DNA of 64,000 bases from Xestospongia muta (GCA_963693285.1 OY848919.1:1139594-1203593), one strand, 5' to 3'; shown: positions 46,253 to 59,235, counted from the first letter of the stretch. Made by a program: numbers and translations. The notes: a model not told the origin generated them from the sequence alone.

Positions 46253-46558
46253 TCAAACAATAATATATAAATAGCCAGGTTCATCATCTCCATTGCTGAC
46301 GGTATGATGATTCAATGGAAAACTCTTTTGCTTCAATATTTTATTTTCGGCCCTTTTCATACTGGTAGGTGTTTTCCAGCAATACATAACTCGTCTACCA
46401 CGCAGATTCAAACTTCTTTCAAGTTCTTTGCTCCGCCTTTTTGGATCTACTGTTGCACCTGAATATTGTCCATCTGATATGTATGTATGAAGTTCTGTCT
46501 CTGTCTTTACTATTACCACCTCAATTTGGAGATTACTTCTTTGTGAATAGCTTGCCAT
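46253..46558 (-). CDS. Small unknown protein, 101 aa
   Basis: Frame from ATG 46558 to TAA 46253: begins MASYSQRSNLQIEVV, has a basic middle (VDPKRRSKELERSLNLRG) and ends DDEPGYLYIIV. Even amino-acid use and alternating polar/hydrophobic pattern suggest a real fold. The ending GYLYII resembles the start of a GIY-YIG domain, but no catalytic remainder follows. The frame is also open upstream through a CTCAG acceptor at 46568, so it may be a last exon. A possible upstream exon on the same strand is at 47287-47166 (REWRDINGGLLNKANLF) but its phase does not match. Function unknown. Confidence 0.45.
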   Translation of the reverse strand: MASYSQRSNLQIEVVIVKTETELHTYISDGQYSGATVDPKRRSKELERSLNLRGRRVMYCWKTPTSMKRAENKILKQKSFPLNHHTVSNGDDEPGYLYIIV

Positions 46559-46572
46559 TAAAGACTCTGAGG

Positions 46573-46573
<1 letters not shown>

Positions 46574-46633
<60 letters not shown>
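46574..46633. repeat. (GA)n microsatellite
   Basis: About 28 GA repeats with one AAGA interruption, directly upstream (on minus) of the small unknown frame. Confidence 0.96.
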
Positions 46634-46639
46634 GAGAGG

Positions 46640-48078
46640 CTTGTCTGTCAGCTGGGAATATATCATACAACAAAAGTCATGAATACAAACAAAATATATA
46701 AACAATATGAATATCATTAATGATTATCCCAAGGGTGTTCTTTCCTTCACCAGACATATCAAACTACAAGGTGCAAAAACAAGTTTGTCTACCCTTCCTG
46801 ACATCATCATGCTCTAAGAGGATGGGTGTGTGTGTGTGTGAATGTACCAAGTTATAGTAAATATTAGTTTCTATTGACAATCTATAGTGTTATCTAAAGT
46901 ATTGAAAAGGGGAATAGAAAGATGATAAACACCATCATAATGTATGGACAACTTGTGTATGTTAACTCAATTACATTAAATTCCATAGGCACAAGTTAAG
47001 TAAATAAATAAATAACTGTTTCTGCTATACCAATACTTCATATTATATAGTTTTGGTTCTGTGAAGTACAATTGAAGTGATAAATAGTATAAACCCCTCC
47101 ACCATTGGGATAATCCATTAAACAACTACTATTTGTACTTAAGATTTTCTACGCATGGGCAACATTACCTCTCTCTCTCTCTTTCTCTGATCCAGCCCCA
47201 ACAACCACTTTAATAATTCTTTAAAAAGATTGGCTTTGTTAAGGAGTCCTCCATTAATATCTCTCCATTCTCTCATAAATTGTACACTATTAGTCAATAG
47301 CTAAAGCTCCTAGTACAACATGTTTGTAGCAGGTGTAGACCATGTATTAAGTACATAGTCTTACTACATACAGACATGCATATACATACACTAGAAGGAG
47401 CATAGGTAGGTCTATGTATTACAAAGCTACCAGTCCATCATAAGTACAAACAAACATATCAATCTATTGTTACATATCCACCTAGTTATAAGTTGTTTTG
47501 GCATCTTATATATATAAAGAATGCTGTCATTTGAAGGTCAATATCTACTAATAACCTAAACATGTAGTTAAAGTACTCACCTCTTGTTGACTAAAACTCT
47601 CCAGTTAGCTGCTACTTTGTAAAAACTCAACGCTGTATGAAGTAGTCCGGATGCAATTGTTCACTTAAATGTGCAAAAAGCGGCTAGTCACAGGAACGAA
47701 ACACGTAATATTCATAAGATTCATTTGATTATTTTGGTCGATCACGTGAATACTACAGTCATCACATGAACGTTCTTGAATATTGTTAACTAATGTGTTA
47801 ATTAATAGTCCAAAAATAAGGACACCAAAACTTCTTTTACAGGACAGGAAAAAATGTATCATGTAGTGTAGTATAGATTAGGCATGATGATGTCACTTAC
47901 AGCCAATCAAATACATATTTTCAATCAGGTAACAGTGTGTTATATTTTTGACAATGCACTATAGTAAACTTACTTTTAATATTATGAATTTATATTACAT
48001 ATCAATTTGACCAATATAAGAAAAAATGTTATCATTTAATACACTGATTTATTATAACTTTCAATTTGACTGTTTTAG
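46640..48078. other. No certain gene
   Basis: One possible minus-strand exon at about 47287-47166 with a GTAATG donor; otherwise short TG and CT runs and unassignable AT-rich sequence. Confidence 0.4.
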
Positions 48079-48842
48079 GTAAAAACAAATTTTGGACTCT
48101 TTACCAAAGAAAATAAGATCAGACATTGCAAAAAAGCTCTGATACCTTATGCAAAGTGAAAATATTTCAGGTAAATAAGAGAGAGAGAGAGCATGACACA
48201 AATTCACACAGTATAGCCAAAGGTTATACATAACATTTAAAACAAAATGGATATACGTAGGTGTGTTTTAACTAACCAGCTGTTTACTTATTTCTCTAAT
48301 ATACCTATATAAATTTATACATAGTTATTATAGCTTATTCTAGTCACGTATTATGTACGTAATGGTAATTCTCAACAAGGGCTTGATCTTAATCATGTAT
48401 GACAATGTCTTGAGGTTAAGGTGGAAAAGGAGAGGCTCTAATCACATACTATATGCTACCCACCTATATGTGTATTATAGGTTTCTAAGTAGCTTTGTGT
48501 AAGCCTTTGGATATTATAGTAAGATTATATGCTTCTTTTTATCATTAATATGCACTTAAAAGTAGCAAGCATGAGTTTTTATTAGAGAACCCCATTAGTA
48601 CAAGTCAGTATTAACAGTGACAGCTAAGCCTTAATACAATACAGTATAGTAGGTACCGGTACATATACTTACACTATTATACTACAGTCATCATACTCTA
48701 CACTTATATGTAAAGTAATGTTAGCTTGACAACTGATCTACTTTTAATTCTCTTTTAGGGATTTGATAAATCCTTGTTCAGAGAATTATCTCCCAAACTA
48801 TGTCCTGTAATCTTTATACCAGGAGAGTACATCTGTGTAAAA
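48079..48842 (+). pseudogene. Relic of a cyclic-nucleotide-gated (CNG/HCN-type) channel
   Basis: Two exon-like pieces. The first, 48079-48170, reads QILDSLPKKIRSDIAKKL, the C-linker motif before the cyclic-nucleotide-binding domain. The second, 48759-48842, reads LFRELSPKLCPVIFIPGEY followed by ICVK, the start of the binding domain (LxPxxxxPGDYI pattern), with a GTAAGC donor. In-frame TAA and TGA codons flank the first piece and the two exons join out of phase; no pore or remaining binding domain exons were found within 1 kb either side. It is therefore a decayed fragment. Confidence 0.6.
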
Positions 48843-49784
48843 GTAAGCTTGCTCAACTAACATGCTTGTTTTATTTATATAATATTACTGTACCAGCAGT
48901 GCCTTGTACATACAGTCATAGTTGTGACAAATAAGTCGTAGTCATTGAGACTTCCTATCAGTTGATAATTCTACCTCATAGCTGTGGTTTTTAGGAAACC
49001 TGATTAGTAGACAGTGTCATACAGTAAATAATACATGTAATATATAGGGAGATACAAATATATGACTCTTCCTAGAAGACACACAAATTATCACTTTTTG
49101 TTGCTGAAACCACTGCTTAGTAGAATTAACTTCTCACCCATCCATCCACCTGGTACAAGGTAAAGTCCACCTGTGCTTCATTTTATCTTTAAAAGGTCCT
49201 GTTGTTCATTACATCATACAAATTTAAATGAACAAACATAATAGATCAAGCCATCTGATATTTACTATTGTCAAGGCAGTTGGTGTTCAATTGATTCTAT
49301 TCTATGTACTCTACTTAGTACATACTCAATAAACTACACCTGTGACTTACAGATACACCTTAATTACTCTTAACACCTGTGTCTAAGTACCAAGGATAGA
49401 TCATTGTAACATATTGCGATACATTGTTACCATAGTAACAATACTTAGGCAGCTGGTATGGTAGTGACTTGCATAATTATTTTTTTCTAATTTGAAAGGT
49501 AGCTTGTAAATTACATACTGGTATAATGACTGGAAATGAGGGTGGGTCTTGTAAAGTACAAAGGTTGATTAATGAATAGCAAATATTTTTTTAAAAATAA
49601 CATACCACAGATTTGAATCATTTGACTACTCAATATACATTGTGTTCATTAAAATAGAGCTAAACTAAACAGATGACTAGTGAAGTAAAAATCTAAGATT
49701 TATAGACTACAATGAAATGTAAATATTTATATATATATATAGAGAGAGAGAGAGAGAAAGAGATAGAGGTCATTTGTGTGCACT
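48843..49784. other. No gene seen
   Basis: AT-rich spacer ending in a short AT run and a GA run (49725-49768). No further channel exon was recognised. Confidence 0.5.
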
Positions 49785-49983
49785 GGCGTATTTAGACCCG
49801 GGCAGGCACGGGCATTGTCCGGGTAAAACAATCTGCTCATAAAAAATTGCAATTTAGCTGAACCAACCGCACCCACTTGTAATGACAATAATTATAATAA
49901 TCAACACTAATAACTATTAATAATATCGATTAATTTTATGAATAATTAATAAGCCCTGGTATGTTGTGAGCCCTAGATACGCC
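49785..49983. mobile_element. 199-bp MITE, TIR GGCGTATYTAG
   Basis: Starts GGCGTATTTAGACCC and ends CCCTAGATACGCC: imperfect inverted termini of 11 bp. Contains a GC-rich GGGCAGGCACGGGC part and an AT-rich part. Its right half recurs at 46138-46211. No clear target duplication. Confidence 0.8.
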
Positions 49984-50089
49984 TATGCATATGTTATAGA
50001 AGTGTGCTACTAGCCAGTACATACTGTACCATATATATATTGTAGTTTAATCACATGTTTTAAACATTGCTAAAGTTATAATGACAGCT

Positions 50090-53000
50090 TACTTGGTAGT
50101 TCCTCATCATCTGATGATTCCTGTTGGCTGTCCTCCTCATCTGTATCTTTTGATGTTAACTGAGTGATAATTTTATCTTTCTCTGTCAATTCTTGAGTTA
50201 GTGAACTAATCATCTCCTGTAATTCTGTATCTTTTGATGTTAACTGAGTGATAATTTTATCTTTCTCTGTCAATTCTTGAGTTAGTGAACTAATCATCTC
50301 CTGTAATTTTGTAATCTCTTGTTGTCTGTCAGTAGCTATACAGTACACAATATAAGATGTTGTACATTTTGAGTAGTTATATAACACCTTCTCTTTCTTG
50401 AAAAGTAGATGTGAGGTCCTCTAGTGTTTTCATCTTGTCAACCAACTCATATGTTTCTGTGTCTGAAATATGAAGTGATAAAGAATGTGCAGGTGTAGAT
50501 AAAGTTAAACAAGTGAATGACAAAATAAAAAACATATGTATCTATACCTTCTTGTTTGCTATCAAGTGGTTCCTCAAGTTTTTGACTTAGAAGTGGATGA
50601 GTAGTTTTAAGGAGATCTCTTACTTCTAATATGCGAGACCTCAGATCTACAATAGATAAGGTAAAGAGCTATACATATTGTTAATATACCTTTTATGTTC
50701 TCTGTTAAATGAACATTTCTTTCCTCTTTCTCTCTTAGTTGTAAAGTTAGAGATGTTATTATCTCTTGTAATGATTGTAGCTCCTTCTGTAATTCTGTAT
50801 AATACAAAAAACATGTACAGCACATGTATATTAATATTATATTTTAAACATAATAATTATATATATATAATAACAGGAGCAAAAATGAGAAAAACAATAA
50901 ATGGAAGGAACATAAAATCCCATGCACTTTGTTAAATCTCAGGTATAGAGTTCTTAAGAGTACTGTTACTATATTTAGATCGATAACTTATTAAAATTAA
51001 ATTTGCAGTTATGTATGAGAACCAAATGAATGCTCTTCCTCATGTTATAATGTTATTAGTCTTGTTTTGTCTTGAAAAAAGTCTTTACTACATTTCACAA
51101 TCTATATAGGAATTACTTCAGAGTAGAGCTCTCTCTACCTAGTATTACCAGGGTGCTGTACTTGTCATTTTAATCAATTTTATGAAACTTTCACGCTCTT
51201 TTTCATTATATGTTCCTGTTAATAATATCTGCTAAGTTCTCACCTTTTTGTGTAGACTTTAACTGTGTAACTTCTAATGTCATTGTCTTCTTCAATTTTG
51301 TTTCAAGAATTCTTGGATCTACAATAATTTATATTAATGATAATTTTAATGTTAATTGAGTTCTGTAGAGCAATTGTAGTTTTGTAAATACATGTCATAA
51401 CATTTTATATTTTACTTACCTTTCATCTTCTCCATCAAATGACTGATTCCACTTTCTTCTCTCTCCATTAATTGTACATTTATTGATTTTATTTCCATTT
51501 GTAATGCCTCAATCTCTTCTTGTTTCTCTACTAATACTTTATCAGTAACTATAGAACATAACCATATATGGTATGCACTACCAACCGTATTATAGCTCAC
51601 CTTCTTTATATCTGGTTAACTTCTCTATCTCTAAGGTCTTTGCTTTATTCCTTTTCTCTGATAGTTTGAGCTTCTCTATTTACATTAGGTAAATAGTTAT
51701 ATCTCAATTAATGTACATGTACCTGATAAAGTGTCAGTTAATGACTGACCTTGTGGTCCTTCTCTCTCCATACTGTGTACTAGTACTAATAAAATATACA
51801 AAAAGAGTACAGTGCTGACTATCAATATTAGCTGTCAGTGAAATGTAAACTACTACTTGCTATGTAAATGATATTTATATCAGTAAAGGTTGTATGCAGA
51901 ACAAACTGTACAGATATAAATGTTGCTAAGCAACTATAAAACAGTGATAACCAAACTCTTAACTTCTAAACCTAATAAACCCTAAATCTTAAGCCTTGAC
52001 AAAAATAATATTATAATATTATTTTTGTCAAGGCTTAAGATTTAGCCTCACCATTTTATCTTGTCATATTTAATTAAATATGACAAGTTAAAATGGTCTT
52101 TGTCAGTACATAGTATATTATCTTAACAAACTTGGTATATCTTATATATTTATACTCACATTGTTTCTTTGACGGTGTTTCATCTTCCAAGTTATGATCA
52201 CCTTTTCTTTTTATACCACTACTACTATAAGTTTCCATATGATACATTTGTTCATGTTCAATAGGATCCTCCATATACTTTATATTGGATATTGGTGACT
52301 GGACAACAATTGGTTCACTCAATTCCATGTCATCAGATTCTATTTTTATTTATAAGAAAATATTTAAATTAATATTATATTGTTTGACAACACTAGTAAT
52401 ACAGGTCTAAGTAATTATGTAACTATGTAATTGATAACACAATGTACTATAGGTCAGAATATACACATATAAAATAACTAACTTTGTTTTATCTTTTCTC
52501 TTTCTAAACGTTCATTAAGAGCATCTTTTTCATGCAGCAACTTAACAAGTAGAGATACTTCTGGTTTCTCAGAATATGATCTAATATAGTCATAAAGTGA
52601 GAATGTTTTTAAAATAACACTTACAACACATCCACTAGATCAACATTAACTTTGTAAGATTGACTTGGCTTGTCCCATTCAATGTAAGTGAACAGAGTTG
52701 ATTTAGGAGAGCTATTCTCCAATACTACTGTGGGAAGACTAAATACTAATTCAATACAGCCTTCATTGTAGTTCTCAAAACGTAATAATGTACTAGTTTC
52801 AAAACCCAGTAGTTTGGCAAGGTTTCGTTGAATAGCTTTTACTTCACTTCCAGTAATGTAGACATCTGCAGACACTTTAAGAAGAAGCTTGGTATTTTGA
52901 GTGTGATCTTGGGATGAAGTGCAAGGTATTTCAAAAATGGAGTGATTCAAGTAAGGGACAAGATATTCATCTTCATATGTCTGCAAGTAATGTTTTTCGG

Positions 53001-53698
53001 AAACATTGCCTAATATTTCAACAAGAACTTCAAGTGATTCATAGTTGAACCATGTGCAATGTTTGGTTAACTCTGAAAATACTGATGAAATGGTGTCGTC
53101 TTTACTAAAGTTGAACAGTGTGGGATGATCCTGTACATGTTGACATTCTAAAGGACTAAAGCTGTTTGCAAGTGACTGAATATAGAACGGATCTACTTTG
53201 CGTTCAATAAAAGAATTTAGAAGTTGGCCAACAAAAACTGTATAAGCCTTACGTACAACGTGATTTTCATCCATCAACTTATTTCGTACTGCTTCCTTTT
53301 CACTTGGTGTTAATTCATCCCAATTCATTTTTGCTTTTTGTGGATTAAGATTATAACCACTTGGACTTGGACCTGGTGTGAACTTCTTTGAAAGATACTT
53401 CAATGTAGATTCAGCTACAAAACGATCTTCCATTTTCAAGAAAGCTTTTACCAATTCTTTGGAAGTAGCTAAACTACCATTCTTTCTTTTCCATGTCCAC
53501 AACAACTCAATCTTCTTTTCTACATCACTTTTATCACTTTGTGAAATACTACACACTCTTTCAGTTGATAAATTGAGACAATGACCAGCTGCTATATAGT
53601 CATCATTCATATGTTGTGAGACCTCAATGAAAACTCCATCATCACACTCTTTATCTACTTCTTCATATGATAGACCATATTGACTCAATAGACTTGAA
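50090..53698 (-). CDS. Death-domain + divergent module + coiled-coil protein (gene E)
   Basis: A long exon, about 53698-52623, opens after an acceptor (TATATTAG) and encodes a Death domain (AAGHCLNLSTERVCSI, KKIELLWTWKRKNGSLAT, DRFVAESTLKYL) followed by a module whose second half parallels the one in genes A and D: CTWFNYESLEVLVEILGN, then LLLKVSADVYITGSE, FENYNEGCIELVFSLPTVV. Then exons near 52600-52490 (coiled coil), 52345-52165 (a KRKGDHNLEDETPSKKQ motif close to gene D), 51600-51420, 50800-50690 and 50340-50090 (LQEMISSLTQELTEKDKII twice in tandem). Exon borders are mostly phase 1. The last visible exon ends at a donor; no 3' end was found. A first exon upstream of 53698 must exist or the start is ATG 53688. 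No CARD-like exon here. Confidence 0.7.
51982..52045. repeat. 64-bp perfect palindrome
   Basis: CTAAATCTTAAGCCTTGACA + AAAATAATATTA followed with no spacer by its exact reverse complement. In an intron of gene E. Confidence 0.96.
52050..52097. repeat. 48-bp near-perfect palindrome next to the previous one
   Basis: ACCATTTTATCTTGTCATAT + TTAA and reverse complement, one mismatch, four bases after the 64-bp palindrome. Confidence 0.94.
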
Positions 53699-54564
53699 AG
53701 ATCTAATATAAAGATATATTACAATAATTATTACAAAAGAAATAAAAAGATATTTGACAATTTTAAAATTATCGTATTTATAGTCATAGTAGAGCTATAA
53801 CAGCTATTGTATACATTGCATAAGGGGTGGAGTCAAGATCTCATGCAGTGAAGTGGAATAGCACATTAGCATTTAGTACAATATATATTAAATTCTGTTT
53901 GTTTGACTTGCTTATTTAATTTTAACCCTAACTTTGCTATACTGCTTGTTAATTTTGACATCATTGAATTCTCTCATTCTTACAGTTCTATTATAGTATT
54001 TATGAAATGATTGATATTTCCTAGTTATTCTTTTGGCAACCATCAATATAAATTAATGTGTATAATCTCCCATAAGGAATCACTCCCCTATGTAAAGTCA
54101 TAACTAAATGAGTATACTCTACCAAGTTAAATAACATCTAATTCACTGACCAGGCTGGACCAATGAACCTTGATAAACTACCAATATATGACTTGCTTAA
54201 ATGCTATAAACTTAGTTGAGAGCTTAGTGTTTATGGGATAGGCAACAGTTAGACAACAAATTATCGTAACAAGTTTACTACATATAAGCTACAATTGTAT
54301 AGTATCAACTACTTTAGGTCAAATCTAGTATAGTCAGTGAATTAGGGAATGACATGGGCTAGACCCCTTGACACATGAGAAGGGTCTAGGAAAGGTTACC
54401 ATTAATTAAACTGTAGTATACCAATCAGATTCCACTACATAGATTCTTGGTAGCATGTGTGGGAGGCCATAGTTGTTGTTGTGGGTGTCCATAAGGCTTC
54501 CTCATTTATGGTTATCATAATTAATTAAAGTTATCATGTGACCTTTGCTAGAAGAGGAGGGGGT
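53699..54564. other. Spacer between two Death-domain genes
   Basis: Contains an AGACCCCTT...AAGGGTCT hairpin near 54362-54388 and, at its end, a sequence related to the hairpin arm at 22195-22220. No exon supported. Confidence 0.45.
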
Positions 54565-55047
54565 CTAACTTGATAGACTTATTATATGGCTCATCAACTT
54601 CTCTATATCTAATGTCTTTGACTTACTTGTTGTTACAGGCTGTAATGTAGCACTTGGTTCATCAGGAGTTTTTTCTTCTGCTGTATATTATAATAACTAT
54701 ACTTTATACACTCTTAGTCACTTACCAATGACAGTAGTTTGATCTTTTAACTTTGTCATATATTGCTGAGCTAGACAATTTTGACCAACAGCTTCCATCT
54801 TCAATGTGTTAATAATTTGTCTCCTTGTAGCCTGAGGTTTAGTATCCAGCCACAGTTCATACATCTTTAATACTCCATCAGAGACAGACTTTGACTCATG
54901 GTCGATTTCATTTAACTTTCTAACATCAAGTTCAAGCAAGGTTCCCATCATCTTCCAGTTAGTACTGATAGGAACATATTTACATAACTCAACTAAAGTT
55001 GGTTTGCCATTTAATATCTCATCAAATGAACTATCTCCAGTAGCCAT
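54565..55047 (-). CDS. Short Death-domain protein, paralogue of gene B
   Basis: Exon 55047-54728 starts MATGDSSFDEILNGKPTL and encodes a Death domain (NWKMMGTLLELDVRKLN, MYELWLDTKPQATRRQI). A second exon near 54680-54565 (EKTPDEPSATLQPVTTSK, LDIEKLMSHII) ends at TAG 54567-54565. Compared with gene B it lacks the coiled-coil exon; the stop comes from sequence related to the hairpin at 22.2 kb, so the tail may have been replaced by a repeat. Probable adaptor-like protein of about 147 aa, or a truncated gene. Confidence 0.6.
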
Positions 55048-55883
55048 GTTAGTCTAAATAATCGTTGTTGTATTATAATTAGTAATAAAGATAAATAGTT
55101 ATTTACTTACTGAACAAAGTATATGCGTCTTTTGTCTCCTCCTTGGAAACCTGTCATATGACTTTTATCATAACAATGAATATGATTTCTATTGTAACTA
55201 TGAATAAAACTAATAACTCTTAAAAAAGTATTTAGTAAATTCAATATCTGTAACTAAAGTCGTTACTTACCATATAGAGGTATGTTCTTCCTTGGCAAAC
55301 AGTTATATGACTTCTATCAACAATGAGTAAATTCCAAACCCAATCCTCAATGGTCACATGACATGTACAACCACATCAGCTATGTACTATTGTAGAGACT
55401 GTTCTACATGTAATCATTCACAGGATTACATTATCAATGGATGTTTATACCCTAGACCTTAACTTGCTAAACACTTCATCGTTCAATGAAATGAAACTCA
55501 AAAATTAATGTGTTAAAACAATCCACCACTAAGTGTAAAGGAAGATGAAAAATACAACAGAGTTATTATTTATATTGTGTATTTATCAAATATTGTACAT
55601 ACAGTTAACTAGGAGAGATTTAAATCAGAAAGAATTAATGCATTGCTACTAGTGCTAGCAACAGTTAGTGGCAGAGAACAAAGATAAACCTCTGATCTAA
55701 CAAATAAAGAGTTAAGATATTACTATATTCACTTAATGTAGGAACTTAGTATTATGAAGGATATGGTTAAGAGTGTTAGGAGAAGTGGGAGGGGCTGTCC
55801 ATCTAGGACACAACTCAGCAAAAGGGAAAGAGCACTGTAGATCAACCTTAACCAAATATTTTTTAAGTGCTGTCCACTAGTCT
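55048..55883. other. 5' side of the short Death-domain gene, no other gene seen
   Basis: Two diverged copies of a leader-like stretch (GGTATGTTCTTCCTTGGCAA at 55277; a similar one at 55125) with TCATATGAC/TTATATGACTTCTATCA parallel the region upstream of gene B at 21895-21960. Confidence 0.45.
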
Positions 55884-55957
55884 AATAATTTCATTTAACT
55901 TTCTAACATCAAGTTCAAGTTGTGTTCCCATTATATACCACTTAGTACTGATAGGAA
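55884..55957 (-). pseudogene. Death-domain exon fragment cut by a TIR element
   Basis: About 74 bp matching the middle of the Death exon of gene B (TTAACTTTCTAACATCAAGT, CCCATTATATACCACTTAGT). The match stops exactly at the left end of the 1.15-kb element and does not resume at its right end. Confidence 0.85.
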
Positions 55958-55977
55958 TGAAAGGCACTAAAGTGCCG

Positions 55978-57058
55978 AACCTCGCTGTAGTTTCTAAGTT
56001 ATTTATAAATTCTATGCCAGCTTAGGCCCAGCTATGATGTTGTTATTGCAAGAAAATTTATTAACATTCCAGAAGGTGTGGTTATAAAATGGCAAGCTTT
56101 GTCATTCTGTATATGCTCATTAATTGTTGCTTGATTTCTAGCTTTGCCATGTTTGTGAAGCAGTAACTGAGTAAGTGATAGTATCATTCAATTCCCAAGC
56201 AAGATTAAATGCTACTTTCGTGATGAAAAGTTTCTCTGAGTCTTTACATGACCCTTTAAAATCTATCAATATTTCATATACAAAATTTATTGTAACTTGA
56301 AGATGAAACCTTCTTTGGAAACGTCCCGTGGTACAAATATAAATCGATATATTATCTATTAGTAGCAGTCTTTTCAGTGCTTGGAGACGTTTCCTGAATG
56401 CGTTGCTTCGCTCCAAGTCCACAAAACATTTTTCAGAACTTTTCTAACGATTACTTCGACCAACGGCCTTCTGTCTTGCTGATCCGTATTCCTCTGAGAT
56501 TGTTGACAACATACTAAAAAATCTCCACGTTAAGTTTTTTACTTTTCGAGAAACGGCACTTGACCTCTGCAGCCTGAAAAAATCTATCAATATTTCATAT
56601 ACAAAATTTATTGTAACTTGAAGATGAAACCTTCTTTGGAAACGTCCCGTAGTACAAATATAAATCGATATATTATCTATTAGTAGCAGTCTTTTCAGTG
56701 CTTGGAGACGTTTCCTGAATGCGTTACTTCGCTCCAAGTCCAAAAAACATTTTTCAGAACTTTTCTAACGATTACTTCAACCAACGGCCTTCTGTCTTGC
56801 TGATCCGTATTCCTCTGAGATTGTTTACAACATACTAAAAAATCTTCACGTTAAGTTTTTTACTTTTCGAGAAACGGCACTTGACCTCTGCAGCCTGAAA
56901 ATTCTTTTGCGAGTTTTAAGCTTCTGTTTTCCTTGACGATGTTCTTGACACTACTGTTGTAAAGTCCACATGCTTTTCTATTCTTTGCTAAACGTTGGTA
57001 GCTGCTAATGCTTCGGTTGCCAAGTTATAGCAGTTCAAAAAAAACAACTCTGGTAACA

Positions 57059-57097
<39 letters not shown>

Positions 57098-57137
57098 ACT
57101 ACAGTACCCTCGCTATGCGCCCACGCACAGCGAGGTT
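55978..57137. mobile_element. 1.15-kb TIR element, copy 2
   Basis: Same ends, internal 321-bp duplication and two minus-strand LERSNAFRKRLQALKRLL frames as copy 1; slightly longer because of a longer CA run near the right end. Preceded by the same ATGAAAGGCACTAAAGTGCC. High identity points to recent activity. Confidence 0.88.
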
Positions 57138-57174
57138 AATAATAATAAAATAACCATCAAACTAAAGTAATTAA

Positions 57175-59235
57175 AGTACCAGTATTACCTATATTATCAG
57201 TATAACCTATATTATCAGCATTACCAACAATACCAATAATACCAATAAATTTAATACCTACAATACCAGTATTACATACACTACCAGTAATACCAACAAT
57301 ACCATCTTACTACAATACCACTATTACCTACATTACCAGTATTACCAACAATACCATTATTACCAACAATACCAGTATTACCTACAATACCTGTCTTACC
57401 AACAATACCAGTATTACCTATAATACCTACAATATCAGTATTACCTATAATACCAGTATTACCAATAGTACCAGTATTACCAACAATACCAGTATTACCA
57501 ACAATACCAGTATTACCAACATTACCAGTATTACCAACAATACCAGTATTACCTCAAATACCTGTCTTACCAACAATACCAGTATTACCAACAATACCAG
57601 TATTACCAACAATACCAGTATTACCTATAATACCAGTATTACCTACAATACCAGTATTACCTACAATACCAGTATTACCTCAAATACCAGTATTACCTAC
57701 AATACCAGTATTACCTACAATACCAGTATTACCAATAGTACCAGTATTACCAACAATACCAGTATTACCAACAATACCATTATTACCAACAATACCAGTA
57801 TTACCAACAATACCAGTATTACCTCAAATACCTGTCTTACCAACAATACCAGTATTACCTCAAATACCAGTATTACCAACAATACCAGTATTACCAACAA
57901 TACCAGTATTACCTACAATACCAGTATTACCTCAAATACCTGTCTCTCCAACAATACCAGTATTACCTATAATACCTATAATACCAGTATTACCAACAAT
58001 ACCAGTATTACCAACAATACCAGTATTACCTACAATACCAGTAATACCTCAAATACCTGTCTTACCAACAATACCAGTATTACCTCAAATACCTGTCTCA
58101 CCAACAATACCAGTATTTCCTCAAATACCAGTATTACCAACAATACCAGTATTACCAACAATACCAGTATTACCTACATTACCAGTATTACCAACAATAC
58201 CAATATTACCTACAATACCAGTATTACCTCAAATACCAGTATAACCACAATACCAGTATTACCTACAATACCAGTATTACCTATAATACCTACAATACCA
58301 GTATTACCTCCAATACCAGTATTACCAATAGTACCAGTATTACCAACAATACCAGTATTACCAACATTACCAGTATTACCAACAATACCAGTATTACCTC
58401 AAATACCTGTCTTACCAACAATACCAGTATTACCTCAAATACCAGTATTACCAACAATACCAGTATTACCTCAAATACCAGTATTACCAACAATACCAGT
58501 ATTACCAACAATACCAGTATTACCTATAATACCAGTATTACCTACAATACCAATATTACCTCAAATACCAGTATTACCTACAATACCAGTATTACCTACA
58601 ATACCAGTATTACCAATAGTACCAGTATTACCAACAATACCAGTATTACCTACAATACCATTATTACCAACAATACCAGTATTACCAACAATACCAGTAT
58701 TACCTCAAATACCTGTCTTACCAACAATACCAGTATTACCTCAAATACCAGTATTACCAACAATACCAGTATTACCAACAATACCAGTATTACCTACAAT
58801 ACCAGTATTACCTCAAATACCTGTCTTACCAACAATACCAGTATTACCTCAAATACCTGTCTTACCAACAATACCAGTATTACCTCAAATACCAGTATTA
58901 CCAACAATACCAGTATTACCAACAATACCAATATTACCTATAATACCAGTATTACCTACTATACCAGTATTACCTCAAATACCAGTATTACCTACAATAC
59001 CAGTATTACCTACAATACCAGTATTACCTCAAATACCAGTATTACTTACAATACCTGTCTTACCAACAATACCTGTATTACTTACAATACCAGTATTACC
59101 TACAATACCGGTATTACCAACAATACTAGTATTACCTGAAATACCAGTGTTACCTACAATACCAGTGTTACCTACAATACCAGTATTACCTACAATACCA
59201 GTATTACCAAACATACCTGTCTCTATCTATAATAC
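57175..59235 (-). repeat. Inverted second copy of the 9/18-bp minisatellite, frame-broken
   Basis: Units such as ACAATACCAGTATTACC are the reverse complement of the array at 38.8-41.5 kb. Read on minus they give [12 protein letters not shown], but many 17-bp units (ACCTCAAATACC) shift the frame, so the longest open pieces are only about 60-73 codons. It shares its outer flank with the first array in inverted orientation. Confidence 0.92.

Noticed and set aside
46441..46701. Plus-strand Arg-Glu repeat frame
   Set aside because: Product of the GA microsatellite opposite the small unknown gene.
57715..58511. Leu/Val/Ile-rich minus-strand frames in the second array
   Set aside because: Frame-shifted readings of the same minisatellite; hydrophobic appearance is accidental.
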